DNA of 64,000 bases from Scybalousia_A sp963540815. Lineage in GTDB: Bacteria; Bacteroidota; Bacteroidia; Bacteroidales; P3. The translations under genes and the position numbers were made by a program. The notes under the pieces are model-generated. The model ran no database searches, was not told where the DNA came from, and saw only the letters and a program-made list of their open reading frames with translations. The stretch lies in contig CAUTQY010000001.1 in the NCBI GenBank assembly GCA_963540815.1, positions 1 to 64,000 of the forward strand, in the 5' to 3' direction. Each line of letters begins with the position of its first letter. The stretch's first letter is position 1. This document shows, piece after piece, positions 34,720 through 43,243 of this stretch.

Positions 34720-35330
34720 CATCACAAAGAGTAAGTAAATAAAGTGTATCGTCCCCGATAGGGCTTGAAATAACGCTGACGTATCACACAAGCCATACAT
34801 GGAGTTTGTACAAGATAATATTGTACATGCGTCATTGCGAGCGAAAAGCGAAGCAATCCATTTCTTATTATAATTCTGCCAAAGGGCTTTTGGTTTCTGC
34901 CAAAGGCCGTTTCAATGATGAAAAAACATAGTTTTTCCGGCAAAAAAACATAGTTTTTTGACTCAAAAAACTATGTTTTTTTGATAACGAATCGCCGTTT
35001 GGCAGAATCCAAACAAAGAAAGGCAAAATTCTTATAAGGTATGGCAAGAATATAAAGCGGGATAGATCGTCACGCAACAAAGTTGTTCGCAATAACGTGT
35101 TTCTTGTGGATTGCTTTAATGCGTTCGCAATGACGATTTGTAACATTTTTTGCAGGATTACTACCACTTAAAGCGAAGACTCGCAATGACGGATTTATAC
35201 AATGTTAATAACAAAGGAATGGATTGCTTCACTTTTTGCTAACAAGGATGAGTTGTTAAGATTAACACACATTGTTACAAAGTTTCGCAAGTACGGGAAA
35301 GTACGGACTGTAAGGATAAAAAAACAAAGT
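34720..35330. repeat. Dispersed intergenic repeat, copy 3, a mosaic filling an 880-nt gap
   Basis: The gap between ino1 and glutamine synthetase holds no convincing gene. It contains several words of the dispersed repeat: GTCATTGCGAGCGAAAAGCG followed by AAGCAATCC (about 34831-34860), GCAACAAAGTTGTTCGCAAT, GTTCGCAATGACGATTTGTAAC, ACTCGCAATGACGG, and GGAATGGATTGCTTCAC with TAACAAGGATG near 35216-35251. Orientation varies within the gap. The composite palindromic element listed separately is embedded in it. Confidence 0.75.
34873..35062 (+). repeat. Composite palindromic element, copy A
   Basis: About 190 nt are shared, in inverted orientation, with 61197-61395. From about 34929 to 35027 the two copies look identical base for base. 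The core is a perfect 41-nt palindrome at 34942-34982, with 20-bp arms (ACATAGTTTTTTGA on one side) around a single central C. Flanking words TCTGCCAAA... and CGTTTGGCAGAATCC frame it, and ATAAGGTATGGCAAGAATAT with AAAGCGGGA closes it. No transposase frame is present. Confidence 0.8.
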
Positions 35331-35374
35331 TGTTATATTGATACCTTACGACTAAAAGACATTTGTTTTTTGCC

Positions 35375-35406
35375 CAAAAATAGGGATAAGATTTTTATCT
35401 TATCCC
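35375..35406 (-). terminator. Intrinsic terminator of the glutamine synthetase gene
   Basis: On the minus strand GGGATAAGAT (35397-35406) and ATCTTATCCC (35383-35392) form a 10-bp stem with a 4-nt loop, followed by TATTTTTGG. It lies 23 nt after the gene. Confidence 0.8.
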
Positions 35407-35429
35407 TTACTTATTAACAACAATTCATA

Positions 35430-36935
35430 TTATCCGCAATAGAAGTATTTTTTTACAGTTGATTTCAAAAGTTCCACATCTTTTTTGCAATCTTCTCTTA
35501 GGCTCTTGTCTTTATAGGATTTCAATTCGGATACGGTTCCGTCTATCAAAGCAGGAGAAAAAACTCCGTACTGTTCGTATTCTTTACGTTGTTCTTGCAA
35601 CAGGTCGGCACTCTCTTCGCAACAAGTCGGCAACTCTCTTAAGGCTTCTCTTTTTTGTTCGTTTTCTTTGTCGTGTATATTTGTGGTAATATAAGTTTTT
35701 TCCGCAACTTGTTGCCAATCTTGCATTTCAAAACCCTTTCTTGCCGCAACAACCAAACCTGCCAACAAAAGATATACGTTAGCCGAGCCATCCGGACAAC
35801 GAAACTCTATAGTTTGCTTGTTCATCATATTAGGCAAAGGAGTTGTATTTTGAGGGTTGGCCATTTGACACATATTGTTTTTTGTTGTCCAACCAAGTGG
35901 TACCCTAACCATTGCCGAACGATTTCTATCTCCCCAACAAATAGTTGTAGGCGCCTCTTGATGTGGCACCAAACGAAAATAAGAAGTAGGATTTGCATTG
36001 GCAAAAGCCGTTAAAGAAGAAGCAAGAGTAACTATACCTGCTATAACTTTCTTTGCAACGTCCGATAGTTGCCCATCCTTAACATACATATTCTCATTGT
36101 TTTTGACAACCCTTGTGTGTATATGCATACCACTGCCGGCCTCTCCCGTAATTATCTTAGGAGCAAAAGTAAGGTCAAGGTCATACATTTGTGCAAGTGT
36201 TCTCAACACCCATTTACCTATCATTAGTTGGTCGGCTGCGTCTTGCACATCAACAGGAAGAAATTCTATTTCGTTTTGTTCGTAATTTTTGCCGTCCATA
36301 ACAAAATTACCCACCTCGCTATGAGCATATTTTATTATGCAACCGCATTGTGCCATATAGTAAATAGCTTGGGAACGAAAGGCTTCGTATTTTGAAAAAG
36401 GAGAACTTTCGTGGTAACCTCTTTGTTGTTCGCAATAAAATTTTTCCTCTTCATTGCCAACAACATAATATTCCAACTCTCCCATTGCCTCAAAATTCAT
36501 TCCTCCCGTTACTTCGTTAAACTTTTCGGAAGCTTTTTTTAGAATGTATTCGGGAGAGGATTCCAAAAAGTTGCCGTCTTTATCAAAATAGTAACACAAG
36601 AAACATATTGTAGGAATATCGGCAAATGGGTCCATAAAAGCAGTTGAGAATCTTGGTAATACATACAAGTCGGAACTATTTGCTTTCATATAACGGAACA
36701 AAGAGGAACCGTCAACCCTTTCTCCCAAGGAAAGAATTTGCTCCAAGTATTCCAAGTTTGTAATAACAAAGTTGAGGGTTTTCAATCTTCCGTCACCGGC
36801 CGTATAACGAAAGTTTACCATCTTTATATCGTTATCCGTGATATATTTGATTATATCCGACATAGTAAACTCCTTAGGACTTTTCTTTAAATAAGCCACT
36901 ATGGGGTTTTGATTTAATTCTATTTTTGCATTCAT
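35430..36935 (-). CDS. glnA: Glutamine synthetase
   Basis: The 501-residue protein is a GS of the GlnA catalytic type, making glutamine from glutamate, ammonia and ATP in the cytoplasm. Core marks are NFRYTAGDGRLKTL and RVDGSSLFRYMKANSSDLYVLP at the N-terminal beta-grasp, FEAMGELEYYV, HSEVGNFVMDGKNYEQNEIEF (metal site), GSGMHIHTRV, NPTSYFRLVPHQEAPTTICWGDRNRSAMVRVP, and TIEFRCPDGSANVYLLLAGL. It differs from enterobacterial GSI in having no clear adenylylation-loop tyrosine motif that I can identify. It also differs from the long GSIII, about 730 residues, found in many Bacteroidales. The gene stands alone, with a terminator, between a repeat-filled gap and the prfB unit. No TAnnTTTG box was found in its leader. 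Confidence 0.92.
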   Translation of the reverse strand: MNAKIELNQNPIVAYLKKSPKEFTMSDIIKYITDNDIKMVNFRYTAGDGRLKTLNFVITNLEYLEQILSLGERVDGSSLFRYMKANSSDLYVLPRFSTAFMDPFADIPTICFLCYYFDKDGNFLESSPEYILKKASEKFNEVTGGMNFEAMGELEYYVVGNEEEKFYCEQQRGYHESSPFSKYEAFRSQAIYYMAQCGCIIKYAHSEVGNFVMDGKNYEQNEIEFLPVDVQDAADQLMIGKWVLRTLAQMYDLDLTFAPKIITGEAGSGMHIHTRVVKNNENMYVKDGQLSDVAKKVIAGIVTLASSLTAFANANPTSYFRLVPHQEAPTTICWGDRNRSAMVRVPLGWTTKNNMCQMANPQNTTPLPNMMNKQTIEFRCPDGSANVYLLLAGLVVAARKGFEMQDWQQVAEKTYITTNIHDKENEQKREALRELPTCCEESADLLQEQRKEYEQYGVFSPALIDGTVSELKSYKDKSLREDCKKDVELLKSTVKKYFYCG

Positions 36936-37008
36936 AAATGTTTTCTTATTAATTATGTGTTTGTTATAAACGCAATAATCGGTTATTTATTATGTTTGTC
37001 ACATACGG

Positions 37009-37048
37009 ACAAAAGAAAATGCACCTTGCCACAATAACAAAGTGCATT
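37009..37048 (-). terminator. Intrinsic terminator of the ybeY-purN-prfB unit
   Basis: Minus-strand arms AATGCACTTTG (37038-37048) and CAAGGTGCATT (37019-37029) form an 11-bp stem with one G-U pair, followed by TTCTTTTG. It lies about 50 nt after prfB. Confidence 0.7.
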
Positions 37049-37099
37049 AACTTGAAAGTAAAATAAATTTTATTCAAAATTTGTTACCTTACAAATATC

Positions 37100-38186
37100 T
37101 TATCCGCCAAATTGCATAAGATATGTTTTAATAAACCCGTCCAAACCTCCGTCCAAGACTTCGTTGGTGTCGGAGGTTTCAAAACCCGTGCGCAAATCCT
37201 TAACCATGTGATAAGGGTGAAGAACATATGAGCGTATTTGCGAGCCCCATTCCACGCGTTTTTTACCGGCTTCTATCTCTGCGATTTTTTCTCGTTTTTT
37301 TCTCAATTCCATTTCATAGAGTTGACTCCTAAGCATTTGCAAGGCTTTTTCTCTGTTTTGAAGTTGGGAACGGGTTTGTTGGCATTCTATTATTATATTT
37401 TCCGGTTTGTAATGCAAGCGGACGGCGGTTTCTACCTTATTTACGTTTTGTCCTCCCGGTCCTCCCGAGCGAAAAGTATCCCATTCAATATCTGCAGGAT
37501 TTATATTGATTTCTATATTTTCGTCCACTATAGGATAGACATAAACGGAAGCAAAAGAGGTGTGACGTTTGTTTGCAGAATCAAAAGGAGAAAGACGCAC
37601 AAGACGATGAACACCGTTTTCTCCCTTAAGATAACCGTAACAATAATTACCCGTTATTTCCAAAGTTACATTTTTCAATCCGGTAACATCTCCTTCCTGC
37701 AAGGAGACCTGCTCTACTTCCAATTCGTTTCTCTCCGCCCAACGAACATACATACGCATAAGCATGGCAACCCAATCACAACTTTCCGTTCCCCCTGCGC
37801 CGGAGTTTATGGTAAGCATACAAGAAAGTTTATCTTCCTCGTTGCCAAGCATTTTTTTAAACTCCAATTCCTCTATCTTCTTTTCCGTAAAGGTTGTTTG
37901 TTCGTTTAACTCTTGCTCTGATACTTCTTTTTGGTCAAAAAATTCTTTAAGTACCTTTAAATCTTCGAGACTGTTCTTTACCTCATTATAAGAAAGTACC
38001 GTATCTTTTACGGCAGATAATTCTTTAAGAAGACTTTCCGCTTTCTTGCTATCTGCCCAAAAATCAGGTTGCTCGGTAAACGTTTGTTTTTCCGAAATTT
38101 CTTTTTCTTTCTTGGCTATGTCAAAGACACCTCCATAGATCTTGCACTCTAAGGTCAAAATCTTTTATAGTTTCTTCTATTGTCAT
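37100..38186 (-). CDS. prfB: Peptide chain release factor 2, with programmed +1 frameshift
   Basis: RF2 ends translation at UGA and UAA. The main frame carries the anticodon-like SPF tripeptide (in LVRLSPFDSANKRHTSFASV) and the peptidyl-hydrolysis loop SGGPGGQNVNKVET. The gene starts with ATG at 38186: 21 codons (MTIEETIKDFDLRVQDLWRC plus L) lead to CTT TGA C at 38126-38120. There the ribosome must skip the T at 38123 to read CTT GAC and continue to 37100, giving about 361 residues. This is the classic autoregulatory frameshift: low RF2 slows reading of its own UGA and favours the slip. It is the last gene of ybeY-purN-prfB, starting 7 nt after the purN stop. A frame opening at 38158 also exists but lacks the true N-terminus. 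Confidence 0.96.
38120..38136 (-). promoter_or_regulatory. prfB programmed frameshift site
   Basis: The minus strand reads GGAGGTGTCTTTGAC. It contains the slippery CTT, the in-frame TGA followed by C (a weak stop context), and an upstream Shine-Dalgarno-like GGAGGTG. The GGAGG core ends 4 nt before the CTT codon. The E. coli site has the same parts (AGGGGG TAT CTT TGA C). Confidence 0.93.
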
Positions 38187-38193
38187 ATTGATA

Positions 38194-38766
38194 TTATATG
38201 CTATTGTTTATTACTCTTTCTATTATTTGAGGAAAATATTCTTTTTCCAATAAATGAATTTTTTCAGCTAACGTATCTGGGGTATCCTCGGGAGTTAGTT
38301 TGCATTTTGTTTGAAAAATTATATCTCCCTTATCGTATTCTTGATTGACATAATGAATTGTTATCCCGCTTTCTTTCTCATGGTTTTTTATTACAGCCTC
38401 GTGTACATTATGTCCGAACATTCCCTTACCTCCGTATTTTGGCAAAAGAGCAGGATGAATATTTATTATTTTTTGTTGGTATGCAGATAGTATATTCTGA
38501 GGTATAAGCCAAAGAAATCCTGCAAGAATGATATAGTCTATGTTTCGTTGCTTTAAAAGATTAAGTACTTTATCGGAACTATAAAAATCTTCTCTGTTGA
38601 AATAAAAACACTCCAAACCCAATTTTTTAGCCCTTTCTATCACGAATATTTTTTTACGATTGACCACAACGCAAGACACAAGTATTGTTTTATTTTCTTT
38701 GAAATATTCTGCAATTTGTTGAACATTTGTTCCGTTACCCGATGCAAATAAAGCTATGTTTTTCAT
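38194..38766 (-). CDS. purN: Phosphoribosylglycinamide formyltransferase
   Basis: About 190 residues. PurN transfers the formyl group of 10-formyl-THF to GAR in purine synthesis. The N-terminus KNIALFASGNGTNVQQIAEYF is typical. The catalytic Asn-His pair lies in INIHPALLPKYGGKGMFG, and the third catalytic residue, Asp, in YDKGDIIFQ. ATG 38766 is taken as the start because it gives the usual MKNIALFASG opening; an in-frame ATG at 38802 would add 12 atypical residues and overlap the ybeY end. It is followed 7 nt later by prfB. Confidence 0.94.
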   Translation of the reverse strand: MKNIALFASGNGTNVQQIAEYFKENKTILVSCVVVNRKKIFVIERAKKLGLECFYFNREDFYSSDKVLNLLKQRNIDYIILAGFLWLIPQNILSAYQQKIINIHPALLPKYGGKGMFGHNVHEAVIKNHEKESGITIHYVNQEYDKGDIIFQTKCKLTPEDTPDTLAEKIHLLEKEYFPQIIERVINNSI

Positions 38767-38794
38767 TACGATTTTTAGAAATTTATATAAAAAA

Positions 38795-39226
38795 TCATTC
38801 ATTTGAATACAAGGTATAGTGTAAATCTATGGCTTCATTTTCCCTCTGTCGCATAAGTTTTTTTTCTTCTTCGCTATTATCTTCAAAACCCAAAAGATGC
38901 AACACTCCATGCGCCATAACTCTAAGCAATTCGTGTTGAAAATCCTCCTCATAATTTAAAGCATTCTCCTTCACCCTATCTATGGAAATAAAAATATCAC
39001 CGCTTATTTTTTCTTTTTCCACGTAATCAAAAGTAATTATATCCGTATAAAAGTCGTGTGAAAGATATTGCTTGTTTATTTCCAAAATTCTCTCGTCAGA
39101 ACAAAAAATATAAGATATGTTGCCCAACTTATAACCTTGATTCTCTATTACCTGTTTTAGCCAGTATTTTAGTTTTGATTTGTTTTTTAGATTAAAAAAA
39201 ATTTCGGAATTGAAACTTATAGCCAT
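38795..39226 (-). CDS. ybeY: Endoribonuclease YbeY
   Basis: The 143-residue protein is the zinc-dependent rRNA-processing nuclease YbeY. The metal motif reads MAHGVLHLLGFEDNSEEE. The first two histidines of H-x3-H are kept, while the third ligand of the E. coli motif (HGxLHLxGYDH) is replaced by an acidic ED, as I recall is usual in Bacteroidetes. Upstream words SDERILEINKQYLSHDFYTDIITFDY match the family's DxxIxxLNxxYRxxDxxTDVLSF block. It is the first gene of ybeY-purN-prfB, with a promoter box 27 nt upstream. Ribosome maturation and translation termination are thus joined in one unit. Confidence 0.93.
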   Translation of the reverse strand: MAISFNSEIFFNLKNKSKLKYWLKQVIENQGYKLGNISYIFCSDERILEINKQYLSHDFYTDIITFDYVEKEKISGDIFISIDRVKENALNYEEDFQHELLRVMAHGVLHLLGFEDNSEEEKKLMRQRENEAIDLHYTLYSNE

Positions 39227-39252
39227 AATGTTTAAAGAGTTTTTTGATTGTG

Positions 39253-39260
39253 CAAAAGTA
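39253..39260 (-). promoter_or_regulatory. -7 promoter box (TACTTTTG) for ybeY-purN-prfB
   Basis: The minus strand reads TACTTTTG 26 nt upstream of the ybeY ATG at 39226. No clear -33 TTTG was found at the usual distance. Confidence 0.55.
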
Positions 39261-39340
39261 ATAAAAATACATTATACGAATAAGTAACACTCTGATAAAA
39301 TGCAATACGTCAAACTACAATTAGAAAATATTCGTATTTC

Positions 39341-39371
39341 TTTGCGTATGGAGTAAAAGTTTATAACTTTG
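39341..39371 (+). promoter_or_regulatory. Full Bacteroidetes promoter (TTTG, 19 nt, TAACTTTG)
   Basis: A -33 TTTG at 39341-39344 is separated by 19 nt from a -7 box TAACTTTG at 39364-39371. It is one of the two best-formed promoters in the window, 23 nt upstream of the ATG of the small lipoprotein gene, and probably drives the lipoprotein-hutI-ispE-pepD unit. Confidence 0.75.
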
Positions 39372-39394
39372 CAAAAAATAAACCTCACAGGAAT

Positions 39395-39679
39395 ATGAAA
39401 AAACATTTGATGATATTTTTGGCAATTATAGCCTCTGCTTGTTTGCTATTCTCTTGCAAAAGCAGTGACGATTGCAAATGTGCTGCTACGGATTACACCA
39501 TTAGTTCGCATACAAGTGAAGACGGAGGGGAGGTTACCGTTACAGTAGTGGGACAAACAAGAAATTTTATTTTTTCCGATTGGAATAAACAGTGTGATAG
39601 CATCACTTTACAAGACTTCCCCGAAAAGTGGGCAAGTAGTTTGGCAGATTCTTGCATTATAAGTTGTTCGGACAAATAA
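39395..39679 (+). CDS. Small predicted lipoprotein
   Basis: The 94-residue protein has a lipoprotein signal peptide with lipobox LLFSC (Cys21). The mature part of about 74 residues holds six more cysteines (DDCKCAATD, QCDSI, DSCIISCSDK) in a short beta-rich sequence, which suggests disulfide bonds in the periplasm or on the surface. I do not recognise a family. It is 6 nt upstream of hutI and shares the well-formed promoter at 39341-39371. Confidence 0.7.
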   Translation: MKKHLMIFLAIIASACLLFSCKSSDDCKCAATDYTISSHTSEDGGEVTVTVVGQTRNFIFSDWNKQCDSITLQDFPEKWASSLADSCIISCSDK

Positions 39680-39685
39680 AAAGAG

Positions 39686-40915
39686 ATGAGAACTGTTTTT
39701 AAGAATATAAAGAGTCTTATTCAGATTGAAGATAGGGCTCGTGTTGCGGTGTGCGGAAAAGACATGTCAGAGTTGAAGAGTATGGATAATGCTTTTTTAC
39801 TTATAGAGGATGAGAAAATAAAAGATTTCGGCTCAATGGATTCTTGCCCCGTTGCGGATAAAGAAATTGACGTTACGGGAAGAATGATTTTGCCTTCTTT
39901 TTGCGATTCACATACACACTTGGTTTATGCCGGTAGTCGCGAAATAGAATATGTAGACAAAATCAAAGGATTATCCTATGAAGAAATAGCCCGGAGGGGA
40001 GGGGGTATTATAAACTCTGCCCTCCGTTTGCAAAAGACCTCCGAGCAAGAACTATATGACGATGCCATGCAAAGATTGGCAAACATAATTGAGTATGGTA
40101 CGGGGGCAGTGGAAATAAAATCCGGCTACGGTTTTACCACAGAAGCAGAGCTGAAGATGTTAAGGGTTATAAGGAAACTAAAAGAAAACTCACCTTTGAC
40201 TATAAAGGCAACATTTCTTGGAGCACATGGCATACCTTTGGACTACAAAAATAATACGGACGGTTTTGTGAATAAGGTTGTGGAAGAGATGATTCCATGG
40301 GTGGCAGACGAAGGTTTGGCCGATTTTATAGACGTTTTTTGCGATAGAGGCTTTTTTACCGTTGAACAAACAGATAGAATATTGGAAGCCGGGCTGAGAA
40401 GGGGGCTCAGACCAAAAATTCATGCAAACGAACTGGCAAGAAGCGGAGGAATTCAAGTAGGAGTAAAATACAATGCTTTGAGTGTAGACCATGTTGAACA
40501 TACCGGCAGAGAAGAAATAGAATGCTTAAAAGCTTCTATGACAATGCCGACTATTTTGCCCGGAGCGGCATTCTTTCTTAACATGCCATACGCTCCGGCA
40601 AGGCAAATGATAGAAGCAGGTTTGCCTGTTGCTTTTAGCTCGGATTATAATCCCGGCTCTTCTCCCAGCGGAAATATGCAACTTATACTCTCTTTTGCCT
40701 GCGTGAATTATAAACTTTTACCGCAAGAGGCCATTAATGCAACAACTATAAACACCGCTTATGCAATGGACGTCGTAGATAGTTTGGGGTCAATTTGCAG
40801 AGGTAAAAAGGCAAACTTTTACATTACCGAAAAAATTCCTACTTTGGAATACTTGCCTTATGCTTACGGAGAAAATAAGGTATATAAAACTTTTCTTAAA
40901 GGCAAGGAAGTATAA
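39686..40915 (+). CDS. hutI: Imidazolonepropionase
   Basis: The 409-residue amidohydrolase opens the ring of imidazolone-5-propionate to N-formimino-glutamate in histidine breakdown. The metal-binding DSHTHLVYAGSREIEY, the loop YEEIARRGGGIINSA, the catalytic KIHANELARSGG, the SVDHVEHTG histidines and the metal Asp in FSSDYNPGSSPSGNMQ are all present. Normally hutI lies with hutH, hutU and ftcD or hutG; none is in this window. The gene sits in a unit with a lipoprotein, ispE and pepD. PepD frees histidine from dipeptides, so a loose metabolic link exists, but the rest of the pathway must be elsewhere. Confidence 0.94.
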   Translation: MRTVFKNIKSLIQIEDRARVAVCGKDMSELKSMDNAFLLIEDEKIKDFGSMDSCPVADKEIDVTGRMILPSFCDSHTHLVYAGSREIEYVDKIKGLSYEEIARRGGGIINSALRLQKTSEQELYDDAMQRLANIIEYGTGAVEIKSGYGFTTEAELKMLRVIRKLKENSPLTIKATFLGAHGIPLDYKNNTDGFVNKVVEEMIPWVADEGLADFIDVFCDRGFFTVEQTDRILEAGLRRGLRPKIHANELARSGGIQVGVKYNALSVDHVEHTGREEIECLKASMTMPTILPGAAFFLNMPYAPARQMIEAGLPVAFSSDYNPGSSPSGNMQLILSFACVNYKLLPQEAINATTINTAYAMDVVDSLGSICRGKKANFYITEKIPTLEYLPYAYGENKVYKTFLKGKEV

Positions 40916-40935
40916 TAGTAGAAGTTTTTTACAAC

Positions 40936-41775
40936 ATGATATTTTTTCCAAACTGCAAAATAAATATTGGCTTGTATATTACAGGTAGAAGAGAAGACGG
41001 CTTTCATAATATAGAATCTGTCTTTTATCCGATAGGACTTTGCGATGCTTTGGAAATGAGAATAAACAACAAAAGTCAAACTGAGTTTTTTCTTTCCGGC
41101 TTAGGGGTAAGAGAAGGTTATGTTTGCTCCGATGAAAATAATAGTGTTCTAAAAGCTTTCAATATTCTGAAAAAAGATTTTGCTCAAATAAAACATACAA
41201 AAATCTATCTACATAAAGGAATTCCTTGTTGTGCAGGTTTGGGAGGAGGTTCGTCTGACGCTACTTTTTGTTTGAAACTTACGGATTATACTTTTAATCT
41301 TAATCTGACGGAAAAACAATATCAAACCTATACTTCCGTACTTGGTTCGGATAACCCGTTTTTTGTTAAAAACGTAGCGAGTTTTGTTTATGGACGAGGA
41401 GAAAAAATGGAAAATCATTTTCTGTGTCTGAAAGATTATTATATAGTATTGATAAAACCTGAACTAAATATTTCTACAAAAGAGGCTTATGGTAATGTAC
41501 ATATAACACATACACCCTATGACCTAAGAAAATTAACGGTAGAAGAGATAGGAGAATGGAAAAATTATGTAAAAAATGATTTTGAAAAACATCTGTTTGA
41601 AAAATACCCTATTTTGAAACAAACTAAACAAATGCTTTATGACATGGGGGCATTGTATGCGCAAATGTCGGGTAGCGGTGCTACACTCTATGGCATATTT
41701 GACAAAGAACAAGATATCGGAGAGTTGAAAAAGAATAAGGTACTATTTGTATATCAGGAAAGGATAAAACAATAA
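40936..41775 (+). CDS. ispE: 4-diphosphocytidyl-2-C-methyl-D-erythritol kinase
   Basis: The 279-residue GHMP kinase acts in the non-mevalonate (MEP) isoprenoid pathway, phosphorylating CDP-methylerythritol. Motifs: FFPNCKINIGLYITGRREDGFHNIE (substrate lysine), the ATP loop CCAGLGGGSSDATFCL, FVKNVASFVYGRGE, and the C-terminal QMSGSGATLYGIF. It is 20 nt after hutI and 13 nt before pepD. Other MEP genes are not in the window. Confidence 0.95.
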   Translation: MIFFPNCKINIGLYITGRREDGFHNIESVFYPIGLCDALEMRINNKSQTEFFLSGLGVREGYVCSDENNSVLKAFNILKKDFAQIKHTKIYLHKGIPCCAGLGGGSSDATFCLKLTDYTFNLNLTEKQYQTYTSVLGSDNPFFVKNVASFVYGRGEKMENHFLCLKDYYIVLIKPELNISTKEAYGNVHITHTPYDLRKLTVEEIGEWKNYVKNDFEKHLFEKYPILKQTKQMLYDMGALYAQMSGSGATLYGIFDKEQDIGELKKNKVLFVYQERIKQ

Positions 41776-41788
41776 AAAATATAAAACA

Positions 41789-43243
41789 ATGAGTGATATA
41801 ATAAAATTGGAACCTAAACAGGTTTGGGAAAATTTTGACATGCTTTGCGCAAATCCTCGTCCAAGCAAACATGAGGAAAAGGTAAAAAAAGCTATAATAG
41901 ATTACGCAAGAAAACATAATATTCATTGCGTTACCGACAAGATAGGCAATATTATTCTTAAAAAACCTTCTACCGAGGGCATGAAAAATCGCAAGGGAGT
42001 AATATTGCAAGCCCACGTTGACATGGTTCCTCAGAAAAACGCGGATGTGGAACATGATTTTATTAATGACCCCATACAACCATGGATAGACGGAGAATGG
42101 GTAAGGGCAAAAGGTACTACATTGGGAGCGGATAACGGTATTGGTGTCGCCGCCGCTCTTGCTATCATGACAGATGAGACTTTGCCTCACGGCCCGTTGG
42201 AGGCTTTACTTACCATAGATGAAGAAACGGGAATGACAGGAGCTTTCGGCTTGGAATCGGGTGAGTTGGAGGGAGAAATTCTTTTAAATCTTGACTCTGA
42301 AACAGAAGGTGAACTTTATGTAGGATGTGCAGGGGGAGTTGATGCAACAATAAAACTAAAATACGGAACGGAACCAATAGAAGCAGGTAGAACTTCTTTT
42401 GTATTGTCCGTGAAGGGATTCAAAGGCGGACACTCGGGTATGGATATAATACTTCAAAGAGGAAATGCCAACAAATCCCTATTCCGTATGCTAAAAGCAT
42501 TGGACGAAGTAGACGTAAGACTTTGTGAAATAGAAGGAGGTGATATGCGTAACGCCATACCGAGAGAAGCTATGGCTACTGTGACCTTACCTACTTCCAA
42601 TGTATCAAAAGCAAAAGAAATTGTAGAGAAACTTTATACGGAGATAAAAAACGAATTGTCCGAGACCGAAGACAATTTTGTTATTTCGTTGGAACCAACT
42701 GCCAATCCTACAAATATGATGGAGGACTGTTGTTCAAAGAAGATCATAAATACGGTCTATTCTCTACCTAACGGGGTATATAGAATGTCCGACTCTATGG
42801 CAAAACTTGTGGAGACCTCCTCCAATCTTGCAATCGTTAAAAGTGAAGATGGAATTGTGAAAATATGCTGCCTTTTGCGTTCTTCTGTGGATAGCGAGAA
42901 AAAAGATTTGGCAATGATGATGAAAAGCGTTGTGGATTTGGCGGGAGATGATGTAGAATTTACGGGGGAGTATCCGGGATGGAAACCAAATATGAACTCT
43001 GCAATATTAAAAGAAATGCAAGTGTTGTATCATAAAATATTTAACAAAGAAGCAAAGGTTATGGCAATACATGCAGGTTTGGAGTGCGGAGTAATGGGAG
43101 GAGTATACAAGAACTGGGATATGATAAGCTTTGGTCCGACAATAGAACATCCTCATTCACCGGACGAAAGAGTTAATATAAAATCCGTTGAGTTGTTTTA
43201 CAAATTTCTTGTGGAAACAATAAAAAATATACCGACCAAGTAG
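41789..43243 (+). CDS. pepD: Aminoacyl-histidine dipeptidase (M20C)
   Basis: The 484-residue protein is a cytosolic PepD (Xaa-His dipeptidase). Zinc ligands and the catalytic residues stand in LQAHVDMVPQKN (His, Asp), GTTLGADNGIGVAAALAIM (bridging Asp), LLTIDEETGMTGAFGL (Glu pair), LLNLDSETEGELYVG, and EHPHSPDERVN near the C-terminus. The SVKGFKGGHSGMDI lid motif is also kept. It is larger than the other M20 enzyme in this window (13659-15029) and of a different subfamily. A strong hairpin with a T tract lies 30 nt beyond its stop, inside the start of the next frame. Confidence 0.95.
   Translation: MSDIIKLEPKQVWENFDMLCANPRPSKHEEKVKKAIIDYARKHNIHCVTDKIGNIILKKPSTEGMKNRKGVILQAHVDMVPQKNADVEHDFINDPIQPWIDGEWVRAKGTTLGADNGIGVAAALAIMTDETLPHGPLEALLTIDEETGMTGAFGLESGELEGEILLNLDSETEGELYVGCAGGVDATIKLKYGTEPIEAGRTSFVLSVKGFKGGHSGMDIILQRGNANKSLFRMLKALDEVDVRLCEIEGGDMRNAIPREAMATVTLPTSNVSKAKEIVEKLYTEIKNELSETEDNFVISLEPTANPTNMMEDCCSKKIINTVYSLPNGVYRMSDSMAKLVETSSNLAIVKSEDGIVKICCLLRSSVDSEKKDLAMMMKSVVDLAGDDVEFTGEYPGWKPNMNSAILKEMQVLYHKIFNKEAKVMAIHAGLECGVMGGVYKNWDMISFGPTIEHPHSPDERVNIKSVELFYKFLVETIKNIPTK

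Noticed and set aside
34868..35417. Open frames in the repeat-filled gap before glutamine synthetase
   Set aside because: They consist of dispersed-repeat and palindrome sequence. Similarity to the frame at 61151-61561 follows from the shared DNA element.
38121..38126. In-frame TGA near the start of prfB taken as a sequencing error or pseudogene
   Set aside because: The CTT TGA C context with an upstream GGAGG and intact downstream frame is the standard RF2 frameshift site.
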